Positions 17,536 to 26,746 of a DNA stretch of 64,000 nucleotides are shown piece after piece (the stretch's first letter is position 1; every line of letters starts with the position of its first letter). Under the pieces are notes generated by a model. It was not told where the DNA came from, did not search any database, and saw only the letters and a program-made list of their open reading frames with translations. The DNA is from Paenibacillus sp. RUD330 (GTDB taxonomy: Bacteria; Bacillota; Bacilli; Paenibacillales; Paenibacillaceae): NCBI RefSeq assembly GCF_002243345.2, contig NZ_CP022655.2, forward strand, positions 1,862,501 through 1,926,500. The letters are read 5' to 3'. Position numbers and translations under genes: made by a program.

Positions 17536-17934
17536 ATGTCTACACTCGATTTGCTGCTGAAAATTGACCGAACCAAAGTGGTCAGGCCAACAAAGAAGGT
17601 CGAACTTCCGCGGCTCTCTGCACTCGCCGGCGAGGCTGTCATTTTCACGCTGCAGGCGCTCACCTATGAAGAACAGGAGGAAATTTCTGAAATCTCCGCC
17701 AGTGACGGCGAAATTGACCAAGGTTCTATCCGTGCGCATACAGTCATCAAGGGATTGCTTGATCCTTCGCTGAAGTCTAGTGAGCTCTTGAAGCATCAGG
17801 GAGTAGCGACACCGAAAGAGCTGCTGCTTCAGACAAACTTCCTCCTTCCAGGCGAACTTTTTCAGCTTTACTCGGAAATCTCTGATCTTTCTGGGTTTGG
17901 CGAAGATGCGGTGACTGAAGTAAAAAACGGATAG
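17536..17934 (+). CDS. Tail assembly chaperone, short form (G-like, XkdN)
   Basis: 132 residues, starting at the first base after the tube gene's stop. It is the zero-frame product of a two-frame chaperone gene. It contains LAGEAVIFTLQALTYEEQEE and ends in VKNG at the slippery site. Such chaperones coat the tape-measure protein during tail assembly. The C-terminal extension in the -1 frame is listed separately. Confidence 0.88.
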   Translation: MSTLDLLLKIDRTKVVRPTKKVELPRLSALAGEAVIFTLQALTYEEQEEISEISASDGEIDQGSIRAHTVIKGLLDPSLKSSELLKHQGVATPKELLLQTNFLLPGELFQLYSEISDLSGFGEDAVTEVKNG

Positions 17935-17982
17935 AGTCGGATGGGCACACCGGGATGCTTTATTATTACTGGTCCCGGCGTG
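17922..17982 (+). promoter_or_regulatory. Programmed -1 ribosomal frameshift site
   Basis: Slippery heptamer A AAA AAC at 17922-17928 in the correct zero-frame register (GTA AAA AAC). A stem follows: CACCGGGA (17948-17955) pairs with TCCCGG-C-GTG (17973-17982, one bulged C), loop of 17 bases. The zero frame stops two codons later; the -1 frame stays open for 62 codons. Confidence 0.85.
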
Positions 17983-18116
17983 GCATTCGACCGAGCGAAA
18001 TATATAACATGCCGCCCGGGGAGCAGTTGCTCATCCGGGCTTTTTACGAGTATGAGCGGGAAGAGCGGGGACGCCTTGAAAAAGGTTCCGCCTGGCCGGT
18101 GTACCCAGTAATGTGA
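17928..18116 (+). CDS. -1 frame extension of the tail chaperone (T part)
   Basis: 62 codons read in the -1 frame after the slip at 17922-17928, giving a 193-residue G-T fusion with the upstream gene. Its sequence (RIESDGHTGMLYYYWSRRGI onward to AWPVYPVM) is open from the slip to TGA at 18114-18116, with no good RBS of its own. The fused form is made in small amounts and bridges the tape measure and tube subunits in well-studied phages. Confidence 0.8.
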   Translation, partial: RIESDGHTGMLYYYWSRRGIRPSEIYNMPPGEQLLIRAFYEYEREERGRLEKGSAWPVYPVM

Positions 18117-18127
18117 GGTGAGTAGAG

Positions 18128-19936
18128 GTGGCGCGACTTACATCGGTTATCAGCCTGCGGGACAATTACTCCGCTGTCATGCAGCGGGTCAAGAAAAATA
18201 CCGATTCGTTTAACCGATCCGTTCAGACGGTAAAGAAGCAGCTGGATGCCGAAGCCAAAAAACAACGGCAGATTAGGATTAATAATTCACCAGCCATGAA
18301 GGCAATCAAGGCGGTGGAACAGCGGACCAAGGCTATCCGTAACGCTGCGGTAGTGGTGACGGCTCATGCACAGCGCTTCAGTGCCCAGATCAAGCCGGCG
18401 GTCAACACTCTCAAGTGGATGACTAAAGCGCCTTTCAAGGTTTCAGTTAGAGCCGTGGATATGGCTTCAACAGGGCTCCGCGGATTGACGAGCATCGTAG
18501 GGATGCTCAGCAAGCCGTTACTGATCGGGGGAGGAATCGTTGCTGCGGGCGGAATCGCGTTAATCAAAAAGAGCCTCGAAGGCGCCTCTATGCTGGAGCG
18601 GCAGATGATTTCTATGACGCACTTCCTTGGCGTCAATAACCCCAAGCAGGGGAAATCATGGGCCGGCGAGGAAGCGCAACGATTCATCGCTGATCTCCGG
18701 AAAAATGCGGACATCACCCCGTTCGATACGGACGAGGTCATTTCCACCGGCACAAGGGCCCTCGGTATAGCTGGGGGCAAAACCAAGCCAGCTATGAGCC
18801 TTCTGAGGCTTGCTGAGGATATGACGGCTCTTACCCCTGGCAAGACTCCTAGCGACTCTATCGAAGCCCTTGCTGACCTAGCGACGGGCGAGACGGAGCG
18901 GATGAAGGAGTTTGGATTTAAAATCAGCCAAGCGCAAATTAAGGCTTCTGGCGGCGATTGGTCCAAGCTCAAAAATGGATCGGGAATCGGACTGACGCAG
19001 ATGTTCCGCGGCGGCGCCGATAAACTCGGGCAATCTGCCTATGGCCTATGGTCGACGGTTACAGGCACAATGAGCTCCGGCGTAACCAATATGGGCACAC
19101 GAACACTCGAATACCTGAAGCCAGAACTCAAGCGATGGGCCGATTATCTGAGTGGTGGCGGCGCCACAAAAATGTTCGATGCCGGCAGCAAGATGATGGC
19201 TTCGTTGGCGAAGGGTGTTGTCGAGAAGGGGAAGTTGGCCTGGGCTTATATAGAGAAAACATTTGTCAATAATACCGAGTTCCAAGAAATGTCTTTTTCG
19301 GCCAAGATAGATTTTGCTTTTGGAAAGCTACGTGAGCAATTCAACGGTTGGTACGAAAAGGAAGGTAAAAGTGTTTTGGTCGAGGTCGGTACAAAAATAG
19401 GTGATGTCATAGGAGCGGCACTAGCCAATTCTCAGCCTATTATTGATACGGCAAAAACTCTTGGTATGAACGCTGGTAAAGGAATTATTGATGGACTTGC
19501 TAGAGGGATCTGGGACAATCTCGAGGTTGTCGGCCCTGCTGCGGGGGCATTGGCCTTAAGAGTATCTGGACCTTTCGGAGCCGCAGTAGGTACAGTTTCG
19601 ACCGCTGTGAATGGATGGAAGGAAATGCTTAGTTCCTGGAAGGATTCTTTGACGAACGGGGCTGCTGGATGGTTTGGATTCAGGCCAACGGCCAACGCCT
19701 GGGGGAAAGCTCGAGTTCCATACGACAACTATCCGACCTTGCTGCATCAAGGAGAGCAAGTCCTTACAGCCCAGGAAGCGAACCAGCGGAAGAGCGGCGG
19801 AGGCGGTCAATCAATCACAGTCAACATCCATAACCCAGTGGTAAGAGATGAATCCGACTTCCAGCGACTTGCCCAAATGCTTAGACAAGCCATTGAGCAG
19901 GTCAGTTTGAATGGAGGAGCAGTAAATGCCGATTGA
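18128..19936 (+). CDS. Tape measure protein
   Basis: 602 residues, GTG start after TGAGGTGAG. N-terminal basic helical segment (LTSVISLRDNYSAVMQRVKK), hydrophobic Gly/Ile stretch around residues 130-150 (LIGGGIVAAGGIALIKK) and a Gly-rich later part. The C-terminal portion, ending in SITVNIHNPVVRDESDFQ, is usual for these proteins. It sets tail length; this one is short, so a tail under about 100 nm is expected. It overlaps the LysM gene by 11 bases. Confidence 0.9.
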   Translation: MARLTSVISLRDNYSAVMQRVKKNTDSFNRSVQTVKKQLDAEAKKQRQIRINNSPAMKAIKAVEQRTKAIRNAAVVVTAHAQRFSAQIKPAVNTLKWMTKAPFKVSVRAVDMASTGLRGLTSIVGMLSKPLLIGGGIVAAGGIALIKKSLEGASMLERQMISMTHFLGVNNPKQGKSWAGEEAQRFIADLRKNADITPFDTDEVISTGTRALGIAGGKTKPAMSLLRLAEDMTALTPGKTPSDSIEALADLATGETERMKEFGFKISQAQIKASGGDWSKLKNGSGIGLTQMFRGGADKLGQSAYGLWSTVTGTMSSGVTNMGTRTLEYLKPELKRWADYLSGGGATKMFDAGSKMMASLAKGVVEKGKLAWAYIEKTFVNNTEFQEMSFSAKIDFAFGKLREQFNGWYEKEGKSVLVEVGTKIGDVIGAALANSQPIIDTAKTLGMNAGKGIIDGLARGIWDNLEVVGPAAGALALRVSGPFGAAVGTVSTAVNGWKEMLSSWKDSLTNGAAGWFGFRPTANAWGKARVPYDNYPTLLHQGEQVLTAQEANQRKSGGGGQSITVNIHNPVVRDESDFQRLAQMLRQAIEQVSLNGGAVNAD

Positions 19937-20570
19937 TGTAGTTTTGTCTTATAACAACGGCACGGAGACACTACGGCTACCGGTGCCGCCAACGTCATAT
20001 GACCTGCAAACCGGAATGGCTCATAGCACAGTAAACGTCCACAACCTTGGTGAGGTATTGGTAATGGGCAAGCGGAAGCTAAATAGCATCACACTAGAAA
20101 GCTATTTCCCCATTCAAGACGATGGCTTGTGCGTTTATAAGGACTTCCCGCCGCCGGTCACTTTCGTCAACACCCTCAACCGTTGGAAGGAGAGCGGCAA
20201 GCCTCTGCGCCTGCTCATCACGGCGAGGGGGCTCAGCCTCAATCAAGTAATGGCAATTGAGGAATTCGCCTACGGTCATCGTCCGGGACCGCTGGACGTC
20301 TATTTTACATTGACGTTACGAGAATACCGCTTTGTCACTGCCCAGCAGGCCGCGTCAGCCCCAGCGATAACTGCCTCGGCGAATAGCGCCAGTGCGGCAC
20401 GCACATCGACCAAAACACCGCCGAAGACATACACCGTCAAAAAAGGCGATACCGGATTTTTGATTGCCAAGAGGGTCTACGGCGACGGCAGCCGTTGGCC
20501 GGAAATCAAAAAGAAGAACGGGATTACAGATGACCGTAAGTTACAGATCGGGCAGGTGTTGAAAATATGA
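19926..20570 (+). CDS. LysM-domain tail protein (XkdP-like)
   Basis: 214 residues. The N-terminal domain resembles XkdP (RLPVPPTSYDLQTG), followed by an Ala/Ser linker (about residues 135-160). A C-terminal LysM domain contains TYTVKKGDTGFLIAKRVYG and ends ITDDRKLQIGQVLKI. LysM binds peptidoglycan or helps assemble the baseplate hub. The ATG overlaps the tape-measure end and the stop overlaps the next start. Confidence 0.9.
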   Translation: MPIDVVLSYNNGTETLRLPVPPTSYDLQTGMAHSTVNVHNLGEVLVMGKRKLNSITLESYFPIQDDGLCVYKDFPPPVTFVNTLNRWKESGKPLRLLITARGLSLNQVMAIEEFAYGHRPGPLDVYFTLTLREYRFVTAQQAASAPAITASANSASAARTSTKTPPKTYTVKKGDTGFLIAKRVYGDGSRWPEIKKKNGITDDRKLQIGQVLKI

Positions 20571-21625
20571 TCTCCCTTAAGCACGTTTCCAGAGCCGGGG
20601 TGAAGACGGACCTTTCCGGTCTCTTCCTCCGGCTCTCCTGGTCCGGAGACAAGTCAACGGCTGCCCGATCGGTGACTTTCTCTGTCTTGTTTGCACCGAA
20701 TGACAAAAACATTCCGAAGGTGCCTATGGAGCTCGGGGAGATGATCTTCGTCTACGATGACGACGGCAAGGAGATTTTCCGAGGGTACCTCTTCAAGATG
20801 TCGAAGTCGCTCTCAGGCAGCAGCATCGAGTACACAGCCTATGACGGGCTTAGGTATCTGACGCAGTCCAAGGTCAACCGAATATTCAAAGCGGCGACGG
20901 CGGCTTCGGTGGCACGAACAGTCTGCGCTGAAATCGGCGTGCCAGTCGGATACCTGGAGGATGCCGGAGGGAACCAGCGCTTCACGGCCCTCAACAGGAG
21001 TGCATATGAGGCCGTCATGATCGGCTACACCGGTGCTTCTAAGACGACAGGGCATAAATACATCCCCCGCATGTCAGCAGGCCGGCTAAGCGTCATCCGC
21101 AAGGGCGCCAGAACAGCGGCAGTTATGCTGACGGCTGATACCAATCTCACGGAGGCTTCGTACACCGAGAGCATTGAGGACGCTGTGACGGCTGTCAAAA
21201 TCGTTGACAAGAACGACAACTATGTTGGCGAGGTCACGGCAGCGGATAATTTGAAGCGATACGGCCGGCTCCAAGAGATTTATCAACAAGAAGAAAAAAA
21301 GGACCCCTACACTCCTGCTCGTGCCATGCTGAAAGGGGCGGAAAGGACGGCGAACGTTACTGTTTTTGGCAATGGGCAGGTCGATCTCATTACAGGCAAT
21401 GCCGTCAGAATTCAGGACCAACTCACCGGCTTGGTGGGTCTTTTTTACGTGGACAGCGACGAGCATGTCTGGGAAAACGGCATGCAAACGATCACGCTCA
21501 CGGTCAATTTTCAAAATCTCATGGATGAGCAGGAAGGGGGAGAGGTGGACAGTGGATCCAGCAAAGCGAGCAGTAGCGGCGCCGGGAGTACGGGATATAG
21601 CCTGGATAACTTCGTATATCCGTGA
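20567..21625 (+). CDS. Baseplate hub protein (XkdQ-like)
   Basis: 352 residues, ATGA overlap with the LysM gene. It contains EIFRGYLFKMSKSLSGSSIE, typical of XkdQ / late-control-D-like hub proteins, and a C-terminal low-complexity Gly/Ser tail. The hub forms the spike-bearing centre of the baseplate. Its last 74 bases overlap the next gene. Confidence 0.88.
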   Translation: MISLKHVSRAGVKTDLSGLFLRLSWSGDKSTAARSVTFSVLFAPNDKNIPKVPMELGEMIFVYDDDGKEIFRGYLFKMSKSLSGSSIEYTAYDGLRYLTQSKVNRIFKAATAASVARTVCAEIGVPVGYLEDAGGNQRFTALNRSAYEAVMIGYTGASKTTGHKYIPRMSAGRLSVIRKGARTAAVMLTADTNLTEASYTESIEDAVTAVKIVDKNDNYVGEVTAADNLKRYGRLQEIYQQEEKKDPYTPARAMLKGAERTANVTVFGNGQVDLITGNAVRIQDQLTGLVGLFYVDSDEHVWENGMQTITLTVNFQNLMDEQEGGEVDSGSSKASSSGAGSTGYSLDNFVYP

Positions 21626-21842
21626 GGTCGCAAAGCAGGAAGCGGAGCGGACCGGTGCGTCTCTCGGGATCGTGACCAGCGCATGGCCGTCCCCAATCAC
21701 CGTATTTTCCTTCGATCTCACACTGGAGGCTGATGACCTCTATATCCCGCCAAACTGGACGCATCAGAACGGCGAGCAAGTCGTGCTTCAGCCGGTCGGA
21801 GGGCGTTGGGCAGTGACGAGGGTGGTGCCTGCAGATGGCTGA
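21552..21842 (+). CDS. Baseplate protein, XkdR-like (DUF2577 type)
   Basis: 96 residues. The GTG at 21552 is chosen because AAGGGGG lies 11 bases upstream. The product contains EAERTGASLGIVTSAWPSPI and ends in a beta-rich GEQVVLQPVGGRWAVTRVV, matching the small OB-fold proteins between XkdQ and XkdS. It overlaps the hub gene by 74 bases and the next gene by eight. Confidence 0.8.
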   Translation: MDPAKRAVAAPGVRDIAWITSYIREVAKQEAERTGASLGIVTSAWPSPITVFSFDLTLEADDLYIPPNWTHQNGEQVVLQPVGGRWAVTRVVPADG

Positions 21843-22284
21843 TAGCCCATTCCCTTTTATCGATGGCATTTCGGAGGAAGCAACCGGAACGGCCATCGAC
21901 CAGACGGCTCAAGCAGATTTGCCGATCTGGCGGGAATATGCCTGGGACTTTTCGACGAATGATTTTGTTCTTGTCGACGGAAACCCTGTCCGTCTGGAAG
22001 GGCTGCCGGCGCTTGAAATCTGGATGTACAAAACCATGCGGACCGAACGTTTCCGCTATCTTGCCTACAGCTGGGAGTATGGGCACGAGCTCGATAGCCT
22101 TCTCGGTCAGCGCAGCGCGCCGGATAAGTCCGAAGCGGAGAGGTTCATCCGGGAAGCCTTGAGCAGCCCTTACGTTTTGGCGTTCTCTGATTTTGAAATC
22201 GAACAGTCGGATGACGTTCTTAACCTAAGCTTTACTGCAGAAACGGTCTATGGGGAGGTAAGGATAGATGGCTACAGATTATGA
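21835..22284 (+). CDS. Baseplate protein, XkdS-like (gp25 / DUF2634 type)
   Basis: 149 residues. Contains YAWDFSTNDFVLVDGNPVRL and the stretch YLAYSWEYGHELDSLLGQR, both family hallmarks. gp25-like proteins trigger sheath assembly on the baseplate. The ATG overlaps the XkdR-like gene and the end overlaps the baseplate-J gene by 17 bases. Confidence 0.88.
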   Translation: MADSPFPFIDGISEEATGTAIDQTAQADLPIWREYAWDFSTNDFVLVDGNPVRLEGLPALEIWMYKTMRTERFRYLAYSWEYGHELDSLLGQRSAPDKSEAERFIREALSSPYVLAFSDFEIEQSDDVLNLSFTAETVYGEVRIDGYRL

Positions 22285-23320
22285 GACGCTCTTAGCCCGC
22301 ATGCTTGGCAATACGACGAGCGGCGTAGCAAAAGGTGAGGGAACATTCACCTATGACGCCCTCGCGCCGGTAGCTCTCGAAGTGGCCCAGGCCTACGAGG
22401 AGATTGAACGGATCAAACGAGTCAGGGCAGGTAGTGCAGAGGACGCATCAGAAGAGGAAGTCGACATGATCGCAGCTGAGCAGGGCGTAACCAGGAAGCC
22501 ATCGGTCAAATCTGAAGGTAATGTCCGGATCAATGGCCCCTCTGGTACTGCGATCACAGCTGGCGCCACCGTTTCCACCCAAAGCGGCACGGTCTTTGAC
22601 ATTCAAGGGACGGGAGCCACGATTCCTGTTTCCGGAGTCTTGTCTCTTAACGTCATAGCTCGAATCGCTGGGACATCCGGCAACGTGCCGGCCGGATCAA
22701 TTACGCAATGCTCTATCCCAGGGGTCACAGTGACCAATCTCGAAGAAACTCGTGGTGGCGCAGATGTGGAGAGCAAAGAAGCGCTGCTGGCCAGAGCGAT
22801 CGAAAAGCGTGACCAGCCGGCTGTCAGCGGCAATCCTGCCCAATACAAGCAGCTTGCCAAGACCGTTCCGGGAATTGCCGATGCCAGGGTATTTCGCGCT
22901 TGGGCTGGAGGGGGGACGGTAAAGGTCGTTCTGATCTCGGCAGAAAAGCGGACACCAGGCGCATCTGCAGTTGCTGCAGCGGATGCCCTCATTCAGTCGA
23001 TGGCAACGGTGAACGCGGTCGTCACGGTAGTCGGGGTATCCGAAGTGCTGATCGATGTGTCTGCCAAGCTGATTCTTGCGAATGGCGGAACGTTGGCCGA
23101 GGCGATTCCTCAAGTAAAGGATGCCACCGCCTCTTACCTCAAGGACTTGGCTTATGATGAAACGGTTGTCCGGATGAATCGGATCGGAGAAGCGATTCTA
23201 TCGGCTGATAGCGTCTCTGACTATGAATACGGCACATTGATGATTAACGGAACGACAGGAAACCTTCAGCTGCAGCAAGACCAAGTGCCTGTAATGGGTG
23301 CCATTAATCTAACTATATGA
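22268..23320 (+). CDS. Baseplate J-like wedge protein (XkdT-like)
   Basis: 350 residues, baseplate J/gp47 family. Signature stretches: EEEVDMIAAEQGVTRKPSV (about residues 60-78), GNVPAGSITQCSIPGVTVTN (about 138-157), and GGADVESKEALLARAIEKR. It builds the wedges around the hub. RBS GGGGAGGTAAGG lies in the end of the XkdS-like gene. Confidence 0.92.
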   Translation: MATDYETLLARMLGNTTSGVAKGEGTFTYDALAPVALEVAQAYEEIERIKRVRAGSAEDASEEEVDMIAAEQGVTRKPSVKSEGNVRINGPSGTAITAGATVSTQSGTVFDIQGTGATIPVSGVLSLNVIARIAGTSGNVPAGSITQCSIPGVTVTNLEETRGGADVESKEALLARAIEKRDQPAVSGNPAQYKQLAKTVPGIADARVFRAWAGGGTVKVVLISAEKRTPGASAVAAADALIQSMATVNAVVTVVGVSEVLIDVSAKLILANGGTLAEAIPQVKDATASYLKDLAYDETVVRMNRIGEAILSADSVSDYEYGTLMINGTTGNLQLQQDQVPVMGAINLTI

Positions 23321-23331
23321 GGTGATCAAGC

Positions 23332-23718
23332 ATGGCAGGTAAAACAGATTGGCTTGAAAATCAACTGTTGAATCACGTATTGCGCGGTACCGTATACACG
23401 CCGCCATCCGCCCTGTACATCGGTCTGTTTACGAGCGATCCGACCGATGCAGCCACTGGAACCGAGGTTTCTGGGGGATCTTACGCCCGCCAGGCGGTTA
23501 CATTCACTTCAGCTACAACCGGGTCTGTCAGCAACTTTGCAGACGTCCTATTCCCGGTAGCGACGGCTGCGTGGGGCACGATAACTCATTTCGGTATTTT
23601 TGACGCTGCGACCGCCGGCAAACTGCTGTATTACGGGACAGTCACGCCTACACAGTCCATCAGCACTTCCAACCAACTGAAACTCAGCGCTGGGACCATC
23701 ATCGTTACAGAGGATTGA
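23332..23718 (+). CDS. Tail fibre-region protein, 128 residues
   Basis: Contains PPSALYIGLFTSDPTDAATG and ends in SAGTIIVTED, a pattern common in small phage proteins that sit near tail-fibre genes. It is beta-rich. RBS GAGGTGATCAAGC. It lies between the baseplate-J gene and the XkdU-like gene, an insertion relative to the PBSX order. Role probably structural in the tail tip; not proven. Confidence 0.7.
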   Translation: MAGKTDWLENQLLNHVLRGTVYTPPSALYIGLFTSDPTDAATGTEVSGGSYARQAVTFTSATTGSVSNFADVLFPVATAAWGTITHFGIFDAATAGKLLYYGTVTPTQSISTSNQLKLSAGTIIVTED

Positions 23719-23729
23719 GGTGCTGATCA

Positions 23730-24533
23730 ATGGCCGTCTATGAAGTCAGCGGCAGTATTTCATGCGCATCAAGTGCAAGTGCTGCAACGGCTCTAATTGT
23801 TACCGTCTCTGGTACTTCCTTAGGGGCAGGATCCTTGAATGACGTTTCTCCGGTAGTGATTATGATCTCAGCAGGTTCTTCTAATGGTTCAGCTTCGGCA
23901 ACAGCAGAGATTTTGAACATCTTGACGTTTACCGGTGAGTCGAGAGGGAGCGCAGCCGTCTCTTCTCCAACCACTTCCCGTTACATCATCATGTCGGGAA
24001 AGTCGGCGGGAAGTGCCGAAGTTGAAACGTTCGTATCTGATCGAGATGTTTCAGAAGCCATTAGGGGTTATGTTCCGGATTTCTTGCGAGGTTCGAGCCT
24101 TTTTTCTAAGGCTCAGGTGATTCAGTCGGTGGAGATGATCCGGCTGCTGGCCAAGATTGAGCAATTGCGAAGGGACATGTTTGCTGGTCAAAGGCAGACC
24201 CCTGAACCGATCACTTCGGATGTATTCAAGACTGTGGTCAATCGGTTTCACGGCAGCCTGGTGACACAATCTCCGGCAGATTACAAAGTCACCACCACTA
24301 TTTTGAGCGTTCGTGGGGTACCGGAAGACATTGTCGAGATGGATGAAGTCGTGGGCAGCACGTTGCCCGCTCACCTTGACTATGAAATCATTCCAACATT
24401 CCTTCCTTGGGACGAAATCGAAGAAGTTTCTCTTACGTGGAATCAGGTTGAGCAAATCCCTTCATGGGATCAACTTGAGACCACGTTTTTAATTCCAGTC
24501 GAGGAGGTGCTTAGAAGAAATGGCATCACTTAA
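23730..24533 (+). CDS. Tail protein with XkdU-like C-terminal part
   Basis: 267 residues. The first 95 residues are low-complexity Ser/Ala/Gly beta repeats (SGSISCASSASAATALIVTV). The rest resembles the DUF2313/XkdU tail proteins that follow baseplate J (YVPDFLRGSSLFSKAQVIQS, then VVNRFHGSLVTQSPADYKV). The N-terminal extension is unusual for XkdU and may be an exposed domain. It overlaps the tail-spike gene by 14 bases. Confidence 0.65.
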   Translation: MAVYEVSGSISCASSASAATALIVTVSGTSLGAGSLNDVSPVVIMISAGSSNGSASATAEILNILTFTGESRGSAAVSSPTTSRYIIMSGKSAGSAEVETFVSDRDVSEAIRGYVPDFLRGSSLFSKAQVIQSVEMIRLLAKIEQLRRDMFAGQRQTPEPITSDVFKTVVNRFHGSLVTQSPADYKVTTTILSVRGVPEDIVEMDEVVGSTLPAHLDYEIIPTFLPWDEIEEVSLTWNQVEQIPSWDQLETTFLIPVEEVLRRNGIT

Positions 24534-25926
24534 AACGCCACGGATGGGGATGGACGACTGGATCGGGACCGATAGTCCGAAACGGGCGGAGATTAGCGGC
24601 AACTTCAACAAAGTGGATACAGAATTTGCGGATCGCGAGATGAATATCAAGTGGTTCAAGACTTACGCGGGCGTCGATTACACCAAGGCCATCAACGATG
24701 CCATCACTTTTCTGTATGACAATTACGGAGGCGGCGCCGTCTTCATTCCTCCAGATGTTCAGTTCCAGGCCACCCAGGTAAGGCTGAAGACAAAAATCAC
24801 ATTGCGCGGCGTGGGGAAGCGAAGTCGAATTATCCAGGCGCCGAACAGCAATGTGGATTTTATTGTCTTCGATAACACATCGGTAGAGCACACAACGCTT
24901 CGAGACTTGTTCATTCACGGCAACAAGGACAACCAAAATGGCGCAGGCGGGAACGCTATCTTTTACGACAACACGGACGGGAAATTCTCGTTTTATGACA
25001 CCCTTCACACCATCGAGAACGTCATCATCTACATCCCCAAGAAGTCAGGTATTGCAACGACGGCAAACGTTCGCGAGCTCAATGCGAAACGGGTATTTGT
25101 CACTGGTGCCGATATGTATGGATTCGATCTTGCGGGAACGGATTCTATCTACGAGGGATGTACGACCGGAGCGGCAGGTATGTCGGGGTTCCGAATTGCG
25201 AGCCCGAATTCTCGATTCTCGGCCTGCAAGGCGTACGGTTCTGGCCGGCTGGCGTTGGCGGGGAATACCTACGGATTCATGATCAGACAGCCGCGCATCT
25301 CGTTAACGGCCTGCGAAGCCCAGGACAACGCCGGGCACGGTTTCTTGATTCTTGGAACCAAAGAGGTGACATTGTCCGGATGCATCGCAGATTCAAACGG
25401 ACGTAACGGCGGCGGGAATGGCGTCAGACTGGACAGCAGCTCTAACTGTAACATTGACGTAACCACAATGAACCGCGAGACAGGAGTTTTCCCGCAGCGA
25501 TACGGCGTCGAATTCGCCGGGACGTCCGGGAACAACACAGTTAAGCTGATTTCCAGCAACAATGCAAACGGCCATATTGTCGAAAGTAGTACGTCAAATG
25601 GGAATTCTATCACTGTTAACGGGCAGAACGGTGTACAGACCATCGACTACTCATCCATTGTCACTCCAGACCCTTACAACGGCGGGACGATCACGATCAG
25701 CCTGACCAATAACCTGACGATGGTTGAACCGATCCGCGCACACAAAGGAATGAAGATGAAGTTCATCTTGAAGCAGGACAGCGTCGGGGGACGGAACGTA
25801 TACTTCCAATCCTTCTACAAGCGGAACTGGACTCCTGACACAGGACCGAACAAAATCAACACCATCGAATTCCAGTTCGACGGAACGTACTGGGTCCAAA
25901 GCGGCGTCACGATCGGATTGACATAA
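24520..25926 (+). CDS. Tail spike, right-handed beta-helix (pectate-lyase-like fold)
   Basis: 468 residues. An N-terminal baseplate-binding part (MGMDDWIGTDSPKRAEISGN) precedes YAGVDYTKAINDAITFLYDN and GGGAVFIPPDVQ, the classic entry into a phage beta-helix. Repeated turns follow (residues about 120-370) with stacked Asn/Gly ladders. The C-terminal 90 residues form a separate beta domain. It probably binds or degrades a surface polysaccharide, and so is a host-range determinant. Confidence 0.85.
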   Translation: MASLKTPRMGMDDWIGTDSPKRAEISGNFNKVDTEFADREMNIKWFKTYAGVDYTKAINDAITFLYDNYGGGAVFIPPDVQFQATQVRLKTKITLRGVGKRSRIIQAPNSNVDFIVFDNTSVEHTTLRDLFIHGNKDNQNGAGGNAIFYDNTDGKFSFYDTLHTIENVIIYIPKKSGIATTANVRELNAKRVFVTGADMYGFDLAGTDSIYEGCTTGAAGMSGFRIASPNSRFSACKAYGSGRLALAGNTYGFMIRQPRISLTACEAQDNAGHGFLILGTKEVTLSGCIADSNGRNGGGNGVRLDSSSNCNIDVTTMNRETGVFPQRYGVEFAGTSGNNTVKLISSNNANGHIVESSTSNGNSITVNGQNGVQTIDYSSIVTPDPYNGGTITISLTNNLTMVEPIRAHKGMKMKFILKQDSVGGRNVYFQSFYKRNWTPDTGPNKINTIEFQFDGTYWVQSGVTIGLT

Positions 25927-25939
25927 GGAGGGAAAAAGC

Positions 25940-26263
25940 ATGAGCAGGCCATCACTGAAGGTCTACAACAAGCAGACGGTAACGAACATTCCGACAAGGG
26001 TGCATCACGAGACATTCACGATCATCTATGAAAACAAGGATACTCAAACGGTCGACGTCACGGTTGGATTTTTCGATGAAAACGAGGTCAATGTTGGCGG
26101 CAAAAGGTATGTCATCACGGGGAATTATTACGCCCTCCTGATGGCGGCTAATCCTCCATATTCGCCGAATAAGCAGAAGAATGAATACCGCGAAGCAGAC
26201 CTGTTCTACATTATTGATCTCATGGATTCGGAAGAGGAACAAGGGCAAATTATCCCTCAATAG
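25940..26263 (+). CDS. Small phage protein after the tail spike
   Basis: 107 residues, RBS AAGGAGGG. Unrecognised; predicted mixed alpha/beta with DTQTVDVTVGFFDENEVNVG in the middle and an acidic end (DSEEEQGQIIPQ). Position suggests a fibre-associated or chaperone role, without direct support. Confidence 0.65.
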   Translation: MSRPSLKVYNKQTVTNIPTRVHHETFTIIYENKDTQTVDVTVGFFDENEVNVGGKRYVITGNYYALLMAANPPYSPNKQKNEYREADLFYIIDLMDSEEEQGQIIPQ

Positions 26264-26282
26264 AGAGAGAAGGTGAGCCGGG

Positions 26283-26558
26283 GTGGATGAAACCCAACTG
26301 GATGCCACAGAGAGGATTGCGCAGATGGCTGAGAAATATGGCCTCTCGTTGATTCTCATGCTTATTTTGCTAGGGGTTGTCCTTGCCTTCTTGTGGATGT
26401 TGACAAGCGGCCGCCTGGTTCCGCGCTCTTTGCTCGATAAAGCAGAGGAGGACCGGGACCGTCTGCAGGATATTTTGGACAACGAACGTGCCGGCATGAT
26501 GGGCCCTCTCCTTGATGTGGTTAAATCATATAAAAAGGACGAGGGCAAAGGAGGATAA
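26283..26558 (+). CDS. Single-span membrane protein, possible lysis accessory
   Basis: 91 residues. GTG start after GAGAGAAGGTGAG. One membrane segment at about residues 20-40 (SLILMLILLGVVLAFLWML) followed by a charged helix likely to be coiled coil (LLDKAEEDRDRLQDILDNER). It lies between tail fibres and the holin, where spanin- or holin-like accessory proteins are common. No family recognised. Confidence 0.6.
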   Translation: MDETQLDATERIAQMAEKYGLSLILMLILLGVVLAFLWMLTSGRLVPRSLLDKAEEDRDRLQDILDNERAGMMGPLLDVVKSYKKDEGKGG

Positions 26559-26563
26559 CCGAC

Positions 26564-26743
26564 ATGCTCAAAAAGCTGCTGGAGCTCCTCCCCACATTCC
26601 GGGCAATGTCGAGCAATCTCGATGAAGCGTCTGAAAGAGTCAGCCTAAGTATTAAAAGTTACCGGAATGCTTCGAGGGAGCTGCAAGAAGAAATCGCGAA
26701 GAATGGATTTGCACGATATCTTATTCACGACAAGGGAGAGTGA
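26564..26743 (+). CDS. Small helical phage protein, 59 residues
   Basis: Encodes MLKKLLELLPTFRAMSSNLD followed by a charged helical stretch ending FARYLIHDKGE. RBS GGAGG; six bases after the preceding stop and four bases before the next start. Its size and amphipathic helices are reminiscent of XhlA-like lysis partners, but the match is loose. Confidence 0.5.
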   Translation: MLKKLLELLPTFRAMSSNLDEASERVSLSIKSYRNASRELQEEIAKNGFARYLIHDKGE

Positions 26744-26746
26744 GCC

